From contig NZ_JAPJDA010000029.1 of NCBI RefSeq assembly GCF_026241755.1, positions 1-49,279 on the forward strand: a stretch of DNA of 49,279 bases, read 5' to 3'. Positions 16,037 through 25,793 of this stretch are shown here, one piece after another; the stretch's first letter is position 1; each line of letters begins with the position of its first letter. The notes beneath the pieces are model-generated. The model had not been told where the DNA came from. It saw nothing but the letters and a program-made list of their open reading frames with translations, and ran no database searches. This DNA comes from Salinimicrobium profundisediminis (lineage in GTDB: Bacteria > Bacteroidota > Bacteroidia > Flavobacteriales > Flavobacteriaceae). The translations under genes and the position numbers were made by a program.

Positions 16037-18789
16037 GAATGTTGTTTTATTTCTTTTTCAACAAAAGGAACTTCGGGATCACATATCTCTAAAATAAGGT
16101 TTTTAAGCTGAATTTTAAATTCTGCAAGGGTATCTGAAGTTATATTAATGTCTTTTTTGGCACCATATCCTTTTTTGTCTTTTTTACAGAACTGAAGGAA
16201 TCCTGCTTTCAGATTTTTGAAGGAAATAATCCCTGCTTCAAGATCTTGTGGAAGTGGCGAATCTTCGTTCATCATAAGCGCATAAGTGAGTATCTGAAAT
16301 GGCTTGCTGTACTTGTCATAATCTAAACTGATCTCTTCCCAGTCTACTACCTCAACTTTGTTTTGTTCAACCTTACCGGTTTTATAATCAATGATGCGCA
16401 TCTTGCCGTTGAATTCATCAACACGATCTACAGTTCCCTTTAAAAATACAGGAAAATCGAGCTCTTCAATGGGAATCTGCACCTTCAGCCTGTCTTCTAT
16501 TTTCAGGATCTTTATAGTATTCCCTTCTTTTATGTGAACAATCTCTGATCTTAAAAAGTTGCGCACATAGCGGCGTGCAACTTCAAAAATAAGCAGGTTT
16601 TGCCCATTGTTGAGGGGCGCTTTGGTGTAGTGCTCCCTAAACTGTCTTTCAATTTCGGCATTGCTGTTGTCAAGGGCTTCTTCGAGCTTTTCAACAGTGA
16701 CCTGCTCCTCGAGCATATTTCTGTAAAAAACCTCGAGGGTATCATGCACTACAGTCCCCAGGGTATTATAGGCGACTGTTTCTTCTACCTCTTCGCGCTC
16801 CCTTATTCCCAGAACATACTGTTTATAAAAATCTAAAGGATTCCTGATATAGGTGGTGAGCGCCGATGGAGAAAATCCTTCTGCCGCTCTTGCCTTGAGC
16901 TTTGCAATGACTTCTGCCGACTTGTGTACGGTTTTAAGTTGAGCCGACACGGGTGGAACTACGGGGCTAATATTGAAGTTCTGTATGTTGTGATCTTTCT
17001 GGGCTTCCATTTCAAGCTGCAGTAAAAAACGGCTTTTTTCACCCGCATTGAGTCCGTCACTTTCAGTATTGTACAGCAAATGCACCTGTTTTGCCCGCTG
17101 TAGTAAATGGTAAAAGTGATAGGTATAAACAGCGTCTTTTTCTTTATAAGTGGGCAACTTATAAGCGCATTTAAGATCAAAAGGGATAAAGGAATTACTG
17201 CTTTTTCCTGCCGGAAGCACTCCTTCATTTACCGAGGTAAGGATTACATTTTTAAAATCGAGCACCCGCGACTCGAGCATCCCCATAAGCTGTAGCCCTG
17301 AAAAAGGTTTCCCACGGAAGTCGACCGTCTTTGAAGACAGGAAATCTTTGTACACAGAGAACAGGATCTTAATGGAATCTATGTAGGGATATTCTGATAC
17401 AAGGTTGTTTATCTGGTTAAGCAACAAATGCAGCTGATACAGGAACTCGAGGGTAATTTTATCGCGGTCACTATCCATACGATCTTTAAAGATCATGATC
17501 AACCCCTGAAGATTCTGTAAAGCAATTTTCGGATCATTTTTCCAATCTCCAAAGCAGGCAGTGAAAAGCGGTTTAAACTCGGTGGGGACAGCTTTAAACA
17601 GGTCCTCTTCTTTTATATAGACCAGGTTCTCCTTGCGGATATTTTCCAGCAACCGGCGCGAAAATCCACCTGTCACCTGTTGTACCAGCGGGTGGCTGAG
17701 CACCAGCATAAGATCTTTGTAATAGTGAGTGCCATCGCCCTGCACCGTATGTATTTTAAGCAGGTGTTCAAGAAGGAAAGCAACAGGGGCATTTTGCAGT
17801 GCAAAGCCCATGGTAATATTTACCTCCTCTACATTGGGCGGCAGGGAATTCAACACCGGGAGCAGCAGGCTTTCGTCGCCAAGAACCACGGCGGTTTCCT
17901 TTAGTTCTTCAGGCGAAAGCTTAGACAATAATTCTCCCACATACTTGGCCTGCCCAATATTTTTGGGAACGCCAATCATCTTTATATCCTTGGGTTCACT
18001 ATACGAGCGGGAAATAAACTGTGGCTTATGGTTCTTAAAATAGGGCCAGGATTTGAGATAATTCCGTAGAAAAAGTGAAACATCATGCTGCTCATCCTGA
18101 AGAAAGACTTCATCTATATCCCAGAATACTTCAGCTTTACCGGCTTCAAGAAGAAACTGAAAAATATTTTGTTCCGCAGTATTTAACGCATTAAAACCTA
18201 TAAATACAAATGGCCCGGCTACTCTCCCGGCATATTCAGAAATTCTTTCAGAAGCCCTTCTGTAGACCATTCCCTGATAGGCCAGCTCCTTCTCTTCAAG
18301 CTGCTTTTGGAGTGCCTCATAATAGTCGGGAAGTTTATTCCAGAAGAGCAGGTAGTTCTCCATGAGTGGAGTTTTCTCTTCCTGAAGGTACCAGTGGTTC
18401 ATTTCCTGGATATCACCCAGGTAACCAAAAAACGTTTTATAGTCTATAAGATAGCGGTCAATTTCGTTGAAATCGTAGAGCAGCGTTTGCGCCCAGGCAG
18501 AGAAAGTTTCAAAACTTTCACATTGATCTTTTGGCGTACAGGCCCGGTAAGCGGAATAAAATTCAAAAAGGGCTGTGATATTATCAATAGATTTAAGCCC
18601 TGCTATTTCTTCGGAAAAGTCTTCAATACTCAACACCCTGGGAGCAAACATAGGCTTTGAAGAAAGGCGGGAAAGCCTGTTCACCAGGCTGGCACCTGCT
18701 CTTTTACTGGGCAGGATAAATGTGGTTTCAGAAATGTTTGCGTTTCGGGATAGTAACTCCTGAAGCACCTGTTCAATAAATGATATCAT
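16030..18789 (-). CDS. AddB-like PD-(D/E)XK nuclease subunit of a helicase-nuclease
   Basis: 919 residues. The N-terminus (TFILPSKRAGASLVNRL, about 22-38) has the layout of a UvrD-like domain with a degenerate P-loop (PSKRAG, no GKT), typical of AddB/RexB. The C-terminal third begins FSPSALTTYIRNPLDFY (about 640) and contains a PD-(D/E)XK nuclease, with KGTVDRVDEFNGKMRIIDYKTG, here cut to DRVDEF and RIIDYKTGK, as the catalytic Asp and DYK. It should work with the AddA-like protein encoded at 21780-24923 to resect double-strand breaks. The four-cysteine iron-sulfur signature of Bacillus AddB is absent. An ompA terminator stands just upstream, leaving unclear where its promoter is. Confidence 0.8.
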   Translation of the reverse strand: MISFIEQVLQELLSRNANISETTFILPSKRAGASLVNRLSRLSSKPMFAPRVLSIEDFSEEIAGLKSIDNITALFEFYSAYRACTPKDQCESFETFSAWAQTLLYDFNEIDRYLIDYKTFFGYLGDIQEMNHWYLQEEKTPLMENYLLFWNKLPDYYEALQKQLEEKELAYQGMVYRRASERISEYAGRVAGPFVFIGFNALNTAEQNIFQFLLEAGKAEVFWDIDEVFLQDEQHDVSLFLRNYLKSWPYFKNHKPQFISRSYSEPKDIKMIGVPKNIGQAKYVGELLSKLSPEELKETAVVLGDESLLLPVLNSLPPNVEEVNITMGFALQNAPVAFLLEHLLKIHTVQGDGTHYYKDLMLVLSHPLVQQVTGGFSRRLLENIRKENLVYIKEEDLFKAVPTEFKPLFTACFGDWKNDPKIALQNLQGLIMIFKDRMDSDRDKITLEFLYQLHLLLNQINNLVSEYPYIDSIKILFSVYKDFLSSKTVDFRGKPFSGLQLMGMLESRVLDFKNVILTSVNEGVLPAGKSSNSFIPFDLKCAYKLPTYKEKDAVYTYHFYHLLQRAKQVHLLYNTESDGLNAGEKSRFLLQLEMEAQKDHNIQNFNISPVVPPVSAQLKTVHKSAEVIAKLKARAAEGFSPSALTTYIRNPLDFYKQYVLGIREREEVEETVAYNTLGTVVHDTLEVFYRNMLEEQVTVEKLEEALDNSNAEIERQFREHYTKAPLNNGQNLLIFEVARRYVRNFLRSEIVHIKEGNTIKILKIEDRLKVQIPIEELDFPVFLKGTVDRVDEFNGKMRIIDYKTGKVEQNKVEVVDWEEISLDYDKYSKPFQILTYALMMNEDSPLPQDLEAGIISFKNLKAGFLQFCKKDKKGYGAKKDINITSDTLAEFKIQLKNLILEICDPEVPFVEKEIKQHSW

Positions 18790-18800
18790 GCCTTAAAAAT

Positions 18801-18833
18801 AAAAAACGCCCCGGTCAAACCGGGGCGTTTTTC
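18801..18833 (-). terminator. Terminator of ompA
   Basis: A GC-rich stem of at least 13 bp, centred on ACGCCCCGGT/ACCGGGGCGT with a 3-nt loop (18816-18818) and flanked by A6 and T5, so it works in the minus direction 25 nt after the ompA stop. It ends only 12 nt before the AddB-like start. Confidence 0.85.
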
Positions 18834-18857
18834 TAAATAAATTTAGTGAAAGTCAGG

Positions 18858-20249
18858 TTACATTCCGCCCTGATTATCTCTCATCTCTTTTTCTTTATCT
18901 AAAGATATCTCTACCCTTCTGTTTTCCTGTCTTCCTTTAGCAGTGCTGTTAGAAGCGATTGGTTGAGATTCACCATATCCTTCAGAAGTTAATCTGCTAG
19001 AAGGAATACCAGTGTTTTCAAGGAAAGTTTCTACAGATTGTGCTCTTTCTCTGGATAGTTTTTCATTGTAAGATTCACTACCAGTGCTATCTGTGTGTCC
19101 TCCAATATGGAAAATTGTGTTAGGATATTCTTTCATGATATCGGCGATAGCCTGAAGAGTTTCTTCTGACTCAGATCTAATTGTAGCTTTATCAAGATCG
19201 AAAAGAATAGTTCTTGAGTATTCATTCAATTCTTCGATTACCTCTACAGTTGGTTCAGGACATCCGTTGTTTGCAGCAGTTCCTGCTACTTCTGGACATT
19301 CATCATCTTTGTCTAGCACTCCATCGTTATCCATATCTTCCCATGGACATCCGTTGTTTTCTTTTGGACCTGCTTCGTTTGGACATTCGTCCTCGCTATC
19401 TTTAACTCCGTCACCATCGGCATCTGGACATCCGTTCAATGCAGCAAGACCGGCTACAGTAGGACATTCATCCTGAGGATCGGCAATACCATCACCGTCT
19501 GTATCTGGGCAACCGTTAAATTGTGCAAGACCTGCTTCATTAGGACATTCGTCCAACCTGTCCTGTATCCCGTCACCATCAGAGTCAGGACAACCGTTGA
19601 ATTGTTCTAATCCGGCTACTTCAGGACACTCATCATCCTTATCGTAGATACCATCTCCGTCAGTATCCTGTCCTCCAAAGGCAAACTTAATTCCTGCTGC
19701 GTGTTGGAAGTGAGAGTTCATATCATCGTCAAATCCATGCTTGTAGATAGTTTGGACTGAAAGGGCAAGATTATCTGTAAACCAGAAATTGAAACCTACA
19801 GTTCCATCAAGAGTTGCGAAGCCTTCTTCGTCAATCCAGGTGTAACCCCCACCAACTCCCACAATAGGATCTAACCAACCTGCGTTGGCGTCATTACGAA
19901 AGCTGTAGTTGAAGGTACCGTCAAGACCGTAATACATTAGGTCATCCCATCCTTCATCTCCATATTTACCGATTTGGTTAACCGAACCAGCTGCTTCAAA
20001 ATAGAACCCTGCGCCAATGTTACGGGCAACAGAGATTCTAGAAATACCTGCAAGTACATTCCAGTGATCTCCGGTGTTGAAGAATTCATCAAAATACCCC
20101 CCTAGAGGTGCGTCTTCACCTGTAGGATAAAAATCCACTGCGTTTACTCCTATTCCAATAGCCCATGGATTATTGTCATCCTGCGCCTGCATAGTGCTGA
20201 AGCTCAGAATGCATAGTGAAGCCAATAATAATCTGTTTAGATGTTTCAT
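18858..20249 (-). CDS. OmpA-family outer-membrane protein with thrombospondin type 3 repeats
   Basis: 463 residues. A signal peptide (about 1-22, ending MQA) is followed by an eight-stranded beta-barrel-like region (about 23-190) with WNVLAGISR, FNYSFRN and NFWFTDNLALSVQ strands. Five tandem repeats of about 27 residues (about 195-335) follow the pattern DxDGDGhxDxxDECP...NGCP and should bind Ca2+, with paired cysteines. The C-terminal OmpA domain (about 345-455) has FDLDKATIRSESEETL, GGHTDSTGS and LSRERAQSV, which hold it to peptidoglycan. A typical abundant flavobacterial porin-like or structural protein. It has an excellent promoter and its own terminator, so it is monocistronic. Confidence 0.95.
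   Translation of the reverse strand: MKHLNRLLLASLCILSFSTMQAQDDNNPWAIGIGVNAVDFYPTGEDAPLGGYFDEFFNTGDHWNVLAGISRISVARNIGAGFYFEAAGSVNQIGKYGDEGWDDLMYYGLDGTFNYSFRNDANAGWLDPIVGVGGGYTWIDEEGFATLDGTVGFNFWFTDNLALSVQTIYKHGFDDDMNSHFQHAAGIKFAFGGQDTDGDGIYDKDDECPEVAGLEQFNGCPDSDGDGIQDRLDECPNEAGLAQFNGCPDTDGDGIADPQDECPTVAGLAALNGCPDADGDGVKDSEDECPNEAGPKENNGCPWEDMDNDGVLDKDDECPEVAGTAANNGCPEPTVEVIEELNEYSRTILFDLDKATIRSESEETLQAIADIMKEYPNTIFHIGGHTDSTGSESYNEKLSRERAQSVETFLENTGIPSSRLTSEGYGESQPIASNSTAKGRQENRRVEISLDKEKEMRDNQGGM
19258..19680 (-). repeat. Five tandem coding repeats (thrombospondin type 3)
   Basis: About 81-84 nt per unit, with shared blocks encoding DGDG, DECP and NGCP. The units are in frame inside the OmpA-like gene. 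Copies differ mostly at third positions and in the AG-rich linker (EVAGLEQF, NEAGLAQF, TVAGLAAL, NEAGPKEN, EVAGTAAN), so they are old duplications that could still vary by recombination. Confidence 0.8.
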
Positions 20250-20285
20250 ATTGCTGAGTTTAATATTTTAATTAGTTAGCAGAAA

Positions 20286-20315
20286 CAAAAGTAGACCGAT
20301 ATTCAGTATTAACAA
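20286..20315 (-). promoter_or_regulatory. Consensus Bacteroidota promoter of ompA
   Basis: On the minus strand TTG (20315-20313), a spacer of exactly 19 nt and TACTTTTG (20293-20286) match TTG-N19-TAnnTTTG perfectly. Transcription would begin near 20280, giving a leader of about 30 nt before the ATG at 20249. The rest of the 20250-20550 gap holds only the kbl terminator. Confidence 0.75.
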
Positions 20316-20506
20316 AGCCCAATTTAATAAAGTTTTCTTAATAAGACTGGCATTTGGAGCAGTTACAAAGGATTTACAACATAATTATTTTGCGAAAACC
20401 TTAAAATATTAACAATTTTTTAGGTTTTGCTGTTGTGTTATTCTGCCCTGTAAAAAGCTTTCCTAAAGTATCTGATATAAAGGATGAAGAAGCCCGAAAT
20501 GGATGT

Positions 20507-20540
20507 AAAAAAGGTGTTCCTAGACAGAAACACCTTTTTT
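20507..20540 (-). terminator. Terminator of kbl
   Basis: AAAAAAGGTGTT (20507-20518) and AACACCTTTTTT (20529-20540) form a 12-bp stem with a 10-nt loop, 11 nt after the kbl stop in the minus direction, with T residues on the exit side. Confidence 0.8.
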
Positions 20541-20550
20541 ATTTTTAACC

Positions 20551-21747
20551 TTATTTAATGATATCAAGCTCTTTTCCCACTTTTTTAAAGGCGGCAATAG
20601 CTTTATCAAGGTGTTCCTGAGTGTGGGCAGCCGAGAGCTGTACCCTTATTCTCGCTTTTCCTTTAGGCACTACAGGGTAGAAGAATCCAATTACATAGAT
20701 CCCTTCCTCTAAAAGCCTGTCGGCCATTTTTTGTGAAAGTTTTGCATCATAAAGCATTACCGGTACAATGGCAGCTTTCCCGTCAATGATTTCAAATCCG
20801 GCATCTTTTATACCTTTTTTGAAGTATTTTGTATTTTCCTTGACCTTGTTCCTAAGAGAGTCGTCTTTAGATAACATATCAAAAACCTTGATAGAAGCTC
20901 CCACAATAGCCGGAGCCAGGGAGTTGGAGAATAGATATGGCCGCGATCTTTGACGCAAAATTTCTATAACCTCTTTTTTGGCCACAGTATATCCGCCCAT
21001 TGCACCTCCCAGTGCTTTCCCGAGGGTTCCGGTAATAATGTCTATGCGCCCAAGCACTCCTTTCTCTTCGAGAGTACCAATCCCGTCCTGACCAATAAAT
21101 CCTGTTGCGTGGCATTCATCTATCATAACCATGGCATCATACTTTTCGGCAAGATCGCAGATCTTATCAAGGGGTGCCACCAGCCCGTCCATGGAGAATA
21201 CACCATCGGTAACAATAATTTTAAACCGCGCTCCTTTTTCATTAGCTGTTTTAAGCTGCGCTTCAAGCTCTTCCATATTTCCATTTTCGTAACGGTAGCG
21301 AGCTGCCTTACACAACCTTACCCCATCAATAATGGAAGCGTGGTTGAGGGAATCAGAAATTATAGCGTCTTCAGCAGTCAAAAGTGGCTCAAAAACACCC
21401 CCGTTAGCATCAAATGCAGCAGCGTAAAGTATGGTATCATCCATCCCGTAGAAATCTGCAATCTTGCGCTCCAGTTCTTTGTGGATATCCTGGGTACCGC
21501 ATATAAACCGTACACTTGACATCCCAAAGCCATGCGTATCCATAGCGTCTTTTGCTGCCTGTATCACTTCTGGATGTGATGACAGCCCAAGGTAATTGTT
21601 GGCACAAAAATTAAGAACCTTTTTACCACCTTCAAGAGTGATCTCAGCACCTTGTGGTGAAGTAATGATCCTTTCTTTTTTATAAAGGCCTTCTTCTTTA
21701 ATATTGCTTATTTCCTTTTCAAGGTATTCTTTCATTTTTCCGTACAT
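20551..21747 (-). CDS. kbl: Glycine C-acetyltransferase (2-amino-3-ketobutyrate CoA ligase)
   Basis: 398 residues, the length of E. coli Kbl, a PLP enzyme of the alpha-oxoamine synthase family. Motifs: [12 protein letters not shown] near 50, [33 protein letters not shown] (PLP Asp/His), and [16 protein letters not shown] with the Schiff-base Lys at about 242. It cleaves 2-amino-3-ketobutyrate from threonine breakdown to glycine and acetyl-CoA. The usual partner tdh is not beside it. Serine palmitoyltransferase is a close relative in Bacteroidota, but the full match of the N-terminal region favours Kbl. Confidence 0.88.
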   Translation of the reverse strand: MYGKMKEYLEKEISNIKEEGLYKKERIITSPQGAEITLEGGKKVLNFCANNYLGLSSHPEVIQAAKDAMDTHGFGMSSVRFICGTQDIHKELERKIADFYGMDDTILYAAAFDANGGVFEPLLTAEDAIISDSLNHASIIDGVRLCKAARYRYENGNMEELEAQLKTANEKGARFKIIVTDGVFSMDGLVAPLDKICDLAEKYDAMVMIDECHATGFIGQDGIGTLEEKGVLGRIDIITGTLGKALGGAMGGYTVAKKEVIEILRQRSRPYLFSNSLAPAIVGASIKVFDMLSKDDSLRNKVKENTKYFKKGIKDAGFEIIDGKAAIVPVMLYDAKLSQKMADRLLEEGIYVIGFFYPVVPKGKARIRVQLSAAHTQEHLDKAIAAFKKVGKELDIIK

Positions 21748-21763
21748 AATGACTGGTTTTTTA

Positions 21764-21771
21764 CAAAATTA
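21764..21771 (-). promoter_or_regulatory. Possible -7 box of kbl
   Basis: TAATTTTG (minus strand 21771-21764) matches TAnnTTTG and sits in the 32-nt gap between the AddA-like gene and kbl, 16 nt before the ATG. No TTG at the usual distance, so the promoter is uncertain. Confidence 0.35.
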
Positions 21772-21779
21772 CATTCTTT

Positions 21780-24700
21780 TTACACAAAAGTTACTTCAAT
21801 CTGGTCGTTTATATAAACCAGGATCTTGTTTTCAATCTCAAAATCCATTTTTGCCAGAATATGAGCATATTCTGAAATCTGCGCCTTGTGTTTTGGATCT
21901 GATGCACCTGTCTTATAGTCAATAATATTCACCTTATTACCAGAAAAGATTAATCTGTCGGGTCTTAAGAGTGCACCGTCCTCAGAAATTATTGCGCGTT
22001 CATTATAATTCACCACGCCATTGGCAAAATATTTCCTTAACGCGCTATGGCCTGTAACTTCTAAAATAGATCTTTTAAGTTCTTCTTTTTCTTCGGAAGG
22101 AAAAAGTCCGTCATTTTTGCCATTTTCGAGCACCCGCTCTACATCTGCTTCCGTATCTATTTTCGCAAAAAGATCGTGGATAAGCTGACCTTTTTCAATA
22201 GCCTTTTGCTGCTTGGTATTCCACATGAGCCCCGAACGCGTGATGATGGAAATACCATTGCCCTGGGTTGGGGAAGAAAAGAAGCTTTGCTGCTCAAAGG
22301 TGTTTGAAGGTTTTTTTTCTTCCGAAATCATTTCATGCATATTTCCGAAGTGGTACTCATTACTGTCATTCCACTTCCCTATAGACCGTAAATAGGATAT
22401 AAATAGACCCGAAATGCGGTTGGTATTTTCGTTCCCCTTCTTGTCGAGGTCCATTTTTGAAATGATATACAACTGATGCTCGGGCCGCGTCATAGCCACA
22501 TACAGCACATTGAGTGCATCAAGCTGACTGTTACAGCTCAACTCATGATAAATTTGAGGCGCTTCGCCATCCCATTCTTTCATCTTATCGGCTGCACGCA
22601 GATAAGCAATTTCTACATTGGTATCGAGTTCTTCGGGCAATTCTATCCAAAAATGTTCCCTGGCCGTGTCATTTATCTGGGTATTGGCAAAAGGATAAAT
22701 TACCACAGGAAATTCCAGCCCTTTAGCTTTGTGAATGGTCATTATTTGCACTGCATTTTCACCTTTCGGTACCACAATGCTCAGTTCGTCTTTCTTTCGT
22801 TCCCACTGTTCCAAAAAGGTGAAAAATGCGACCCCTTCGGTACTGGAAACTTCGTAAACAAAATCGAGATAGAACTGCAGGTAAGCATCAGAAACGGCCT
22901 CTAGCGAGAAAGCCCTGATTATATATTCAACCGCCTCATAAACCGACATTGCCGTAGCTGCCACGGGTGAAAAATTGATCCCATTTTTTTCCAGAGCTTT
23001 AAAGAATTCCTCCCCTTCAGGCTTTAGATGCTCTTCCAAAAATTGGAAATCGTTGTCTACTTCAATAGTTTCAGTCAAAAGATAATCAAGGATCTCAAAT
23101 TTGAGAGACCTGTCTCCGGGATCGAGGCAATACTGCAAAACTGCCGTAATAAACCTGATTTTTGGAGAACGGTTTATGAGTAAACTTTCCGCAGAGATAA
23201 CTGGAATAGCATGTTCACTCAGGTAATTGGCTACAGCAATGCTCTCGCGGCGTGTTCGGGTAAGGATACAGATATCAGAAAGTGCCCTGCCCTGTTCCTG
23301 CACTTTAGTTATAATTTCAAGCACCCTTATGGGGTACGCCTCCATTTCTTCGGAAGCATTTTCAGCCTCTATAAAGGAGATATTTACATAACCTTCTTTG
23401 GAGCTCACAACGCCCTGGCCGCTGTTAAGAAAGAGGTTTTTATGGGTTTCATTCAGAAAAAATCCTGAAGCATACTTAAAGAAATCGTTATTGAACTCCA
23501 CCACGGTCCTCGCACTCCTGTAGTTGTTTGGCAGCACCAGCATTTCCAGGTCTTCAACGCTAAACGGATGCCGCTTTTGGCATAGCTCCATAAATTGTTC
23601 GGCTTTACCGCCACGCCACCTGTAAATAGACTGTTTTGCATCTCCTACCAGCGTGAGCGAACCAAATTCGCCGGCCGGATGCTCAATAGAAAGTGTATTG
23701 TCAACAAGCGGGATCAAATTTTCCCACTGTAACTGGGAGGTATCCTGAAATTCATCAATAAAATAATGACGATAGCGATCTCCCAGCCTCTCATATATAA
23801 AAGGTGCGGGCTGATCTTTCACTGCTTTGCCTATCGTTGCGTTGAATTCGGAAATCAACACCAGCGAATTTTCTGCTTTTATCTCTTCAATCTGTGCCTG
23901 TATGGCATTTAAAAGAGACAGCGGCACGAGGTTCTTGTCTACCGCTTCAAGGAACTGTATGCTGGTGATGAATTTTTTTACCTGATTGTAAAGCGCGACA
24001 ATTTGCGGCTGAAGGCTATCGAGAACCTGCTTTTTGGCTGCATCAAGTTTAGATGCATAGAGCGCTTTTTCAGCAAGGTCCCTTTGCCAACCTGCGGAAA
24101 AGTTAACGTTAAAATCCCCTTTTTGAAGCTTCAGAAAAAATTTTGGGCAATAGCCGCCACTAAAACATCCATTGTCAAGATTGTTTTCATCCAGCAACTG
24201 GAAAAAGTCATTTGCCGTGTCAATAACAGCACTTTCCAGCTTTTTTTGTTCCTGAATGATCTTCTTTTTTAGATCTTCAAAATCATCCGGCTTCTTTGTC
24301 TTTAGGATCTCCAGGAATTTACTGCTGGTTTCCTGCGTGAGCAAACGCCCAATAGCAAAAAGATCGCGGGCTATGTCCCAGCTCTTATCGTCATCTGTGC
24401 GGGAGAGGACAAAATTGACCAGAACCCGGGTTATGGCTTTGTCTTTTCCAGCTTTGCTTATAAGCCTGTCTACCGCCTCCCCGAGTACTTCATCGGTTCT
24501 AAGTTCCACTTCAAAATTAAGTGGCAGCCCCAGGTCTTTGGCAAAGGTTCGCAAAACCCGGTGGGTGAAACCATCTATAGTAGAAACTTCAAAGGCTGCA
24601 TAGTTGTGAATTATATGCTTTAGGATATCGCTGCTTCTCTTCTGAATGATCTCTGGCGGCATTCCCGTGTCTTTGGAAAGCACGGTGAGCAATTCTTCTT

Positions 24701-24923
24701 CTTTGCTGGTGCGACTGGGATTGGCAAGCCCGTGCAGGCTCTCAATTATGCGCGATTTCATTTCCCCCACAGCCTTATTGGTAAAGGTAATGGCAAGTAT
24801 ATTCTTATAACTGTCTATTCTCGGCGAAGACAGCAGAAGTAAAAGATACTGTTTTACAAGGGTATAGGTCTTTCCCGAACCAGCCGAAGCGTCGTAAATT
24901 CTGAAGATGTTAGCGTCCTTCAA
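21780..24923 (-). CDS. AddA-like UvrD/REP helicase-exonuclease
   Basis: 1047 residues. Walker A is DASAGSGKTY (11-20, Lys18), followed by the SF1 motifs AITFTNKAVGEM (Ia), FIDEFQDTSQLQW (II), LVGDAKQSIYRWRGG (III), MTIHKAKGLEFPVVI (V) and LYVAMTRPEHQLYI (VI). The C-terminus has the nuclease core LLRPDRLIFSG and IIDYKTG. This is the layout of AddA/RecB: a 3'-5' helicase with a terminal PD-(D/E)XK nuclease. It should pair with the AddB-like protein at 16030-18789 for repair of double-strand breaks and RecA loading. It is separated from that gene by kbl and ompA. TACTTTAG at about 24936 is a near-consensus -7 box. Confidence 0.85.
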   Translation of the reverse strand: MKDANIFRIYDASAGSGKTYTLVKQYLLLLLSSPRIDSYKNILAITFTNKAVGEMKSRIIESLHGLANPSRTSKEEELLTVLSKDTGMPPEIIQKRSSDILKHIIHNYAAFEVSTIDGFTHRVLRTFAKDLGLPLNFEVELRTDEVLGEAVDRLISKAGKDKAITRVLVNFVLSRTDDDKSWDIARDLFAIGRLLTQETSSKFLEILKTKKPDDFEDLKKKIIQEQKKLESAVIDTANDFFQLLDENNLDNGCFSGGYCPKFFLKLQKGDFNVNFSAGWQRDLAEKALYASKLDAAKKQVLDSLQPQIVALYNQVKKFITSIQFLEAVDKNLVPLSLLNAIQAQIEEIKAENSLVLISEFNATIGKAVKDQPAPFIYERLGDRYRHYFIDEFQDTSQLQWENLIPLVDNTLSIEHPAGEFGSLTLVGDAKQSIYRWRGGKAEQFMELCQKRHPFSVEDLEMLVLPNNYRSARTVVEFNNDFFKYASGFFLNETHKNLFLNSGQGVVSSKEGYVNISFIEAENASEEMEAYPIRVLEIITKVQEQGRALSDICILTRTRRESIAVANYLSEHAIPVISAESLLINRSPKIRFITAVLQYCLDPGDRSLKFEILDYLLTETIEVDNDFQFLEEHLKPEGEEFFKALEKNGINFSPVAATAMSVYEAVEYIIRAFSLEAVSDAYLQFYLDFVYEVSSTEGVAFFTFLEQWERKKDELSIVVPKGENAVQIMTIHKAKGLEFPVVIYPFANTQINDTAREHFWIELPEELDTNVEIAYLRAADKMKEWDGEAPQIYHELSCNSQLDALNVLYVAMTRPEHQLYIISKMDLDKKGNENTNRISGLFISYLRSIGKWNDSNEYHFGNMHEMISEEKKPSNTFEQQSFFSSPTQGNGISIITRSGLMWNTKQQKAIEKGQLIHDLFAKIDTEADVERVLENGKNDGLFPSEEKEELKRSILEVTGHSALRKYFANGVVNYNERAIISEDGALLRPDRLIFSGNKVNIIDYKTGASDPKHKAQISEYAHILAKMDFEIENKILVYINDQIEVTFV

Positions 24924-25102
24924 ATTTTTTTCACTAAAGTAAGAAATGCATCTTAATTGACCTTCTCGTGCCGATCCATTAGCTGGAAAATATGCAGAAA
25001 AAATTGAGATTATTCTAAGTAACTGTAAACTAACTTTTTTAAAAAGCTACATCTTTAAGGATTTTATAACATTTTATAATTCTTATTAATGAGGTTTATC
25101 TC

Positions 25103-25110
25103 TAAATTTG
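25103..25110 (+). promoter_or_regulatory. -7 box of the superoxide dismutase gene
   Basis: TAAATTTG matches TAnnTTTG and is 35 nt before the ATG at 25146. There is no obvious TTG at 19 nt, the -33 region being T-rich instead. Confidence 0.45.
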
Positions 25111-25145
25111 AAGTTGACCTAATTAATAATAAAAACGATTTAACT

Positions 25146-25754
25146 ATGGCTTTCGAGTTACCAAAATTAAAATATGCATTTGACGCATTGGAGCCTCACA
25201 TTGACGCAAAAACAATGGAGATCCACCACGATAAACATCACGCAGGATATACCAGCAAATTAAATGATGCCGTAAAAGGCACAGATATGGAAGGTAAGAA
25301 TATTGAGAATATTCTCAATAACCTTGACATGGATGATAAAGCTGTCCGCAACAACGGAGGGGGATATTTTAACCATAACCTTTTCTGGGAGATCATGGGA
25401 CCTAATGGTGGTGGAAAGCCTCAGGGAGATCTGGCCTCTGCAATAGACAAAGACTTTGGATCTTTCGAAGCTTTTAAAGATGAGTTTTCCAAAGCAGGTG
25501 CTACCCAGTTTGGATCTGGTTGGGCTTGGCTTTGCGTGCAGGAAGGTGGCAAGCTTGAAGTATGTTCTTCAGCAAACCAGGATAATCCTTTAATGCCCGG
25601 AGTAGGTTGCGGCGGATATCCAATCCTTGGAATGGACGTTTGGGAGCATGCTTATTATTTAAAGTATCAAAACCAACGCCCCGCTTATATTGATGCGTTC
25701 TTCAATGTGATCAACTGGGAAGAAGTTTCCAAACGATATGCACAACATAAATAA
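25146..25754 (+). CDS. sodA: Superoxide dismutase (Mn/Fe type)
   Basis: 202 residues from the ATG at 25146 ([17 protein letters not shown]), the standard N-terminus; an in-frame ATG at 25089 would add 19 residues and overlap the promoter. Metal ligands are in [12 protein letters not shown] (His), YFNHNLFW (His) and DVWEHAYYL (Asp and His). The pairing of Gly before YFNH, GSGWAWL, and Gln in SANQDNPL is the Mn-type pattern rather than the Fe-type, but many Bacteroidota enzymes are cambialistic. It removes superoxide in the cytoplasm. It is monocistronic and ends at the repeat element 25794-25906. Confidence 0.94.
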   Translation: MAFELPKLKYAFDALEPHIDAKTMEIHHDKHHAGYTSKLNDAVKGTDMEGKNIENILNNLDMDDKAVRNNGGGYFNHNLFWEIMGPNGGGKPQGDLASAIDKDFGSFEAFKDEFSKAGATQFGSGWAWLCVQEGGKLEVCSSANQDNPLMPGVGCGGYPILGMDVWEHAYYLKYQNQRPAYIDAFFNVINWEEVSKRYAQHK

Positions 25755-25793
25755 TTAAGGTCTCAAATTAGAGAGAGATTTTAAATAAGACAG

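Noticed and set aside
19258-19680. Regularly spaced repeats that might be taken for a CRISPR array
   Set aside because: The repeats are in frame, diverged at third positions and encode a calcium-binding protein motif; there are no constant repeats with unique spacers.
20950-21519. 189-codon open frame on the plus strand opposite kbl
   Set aside because: It is the antisense shadow of a well-conserved enzyme gene, with no promoter, start context or recognisable product.
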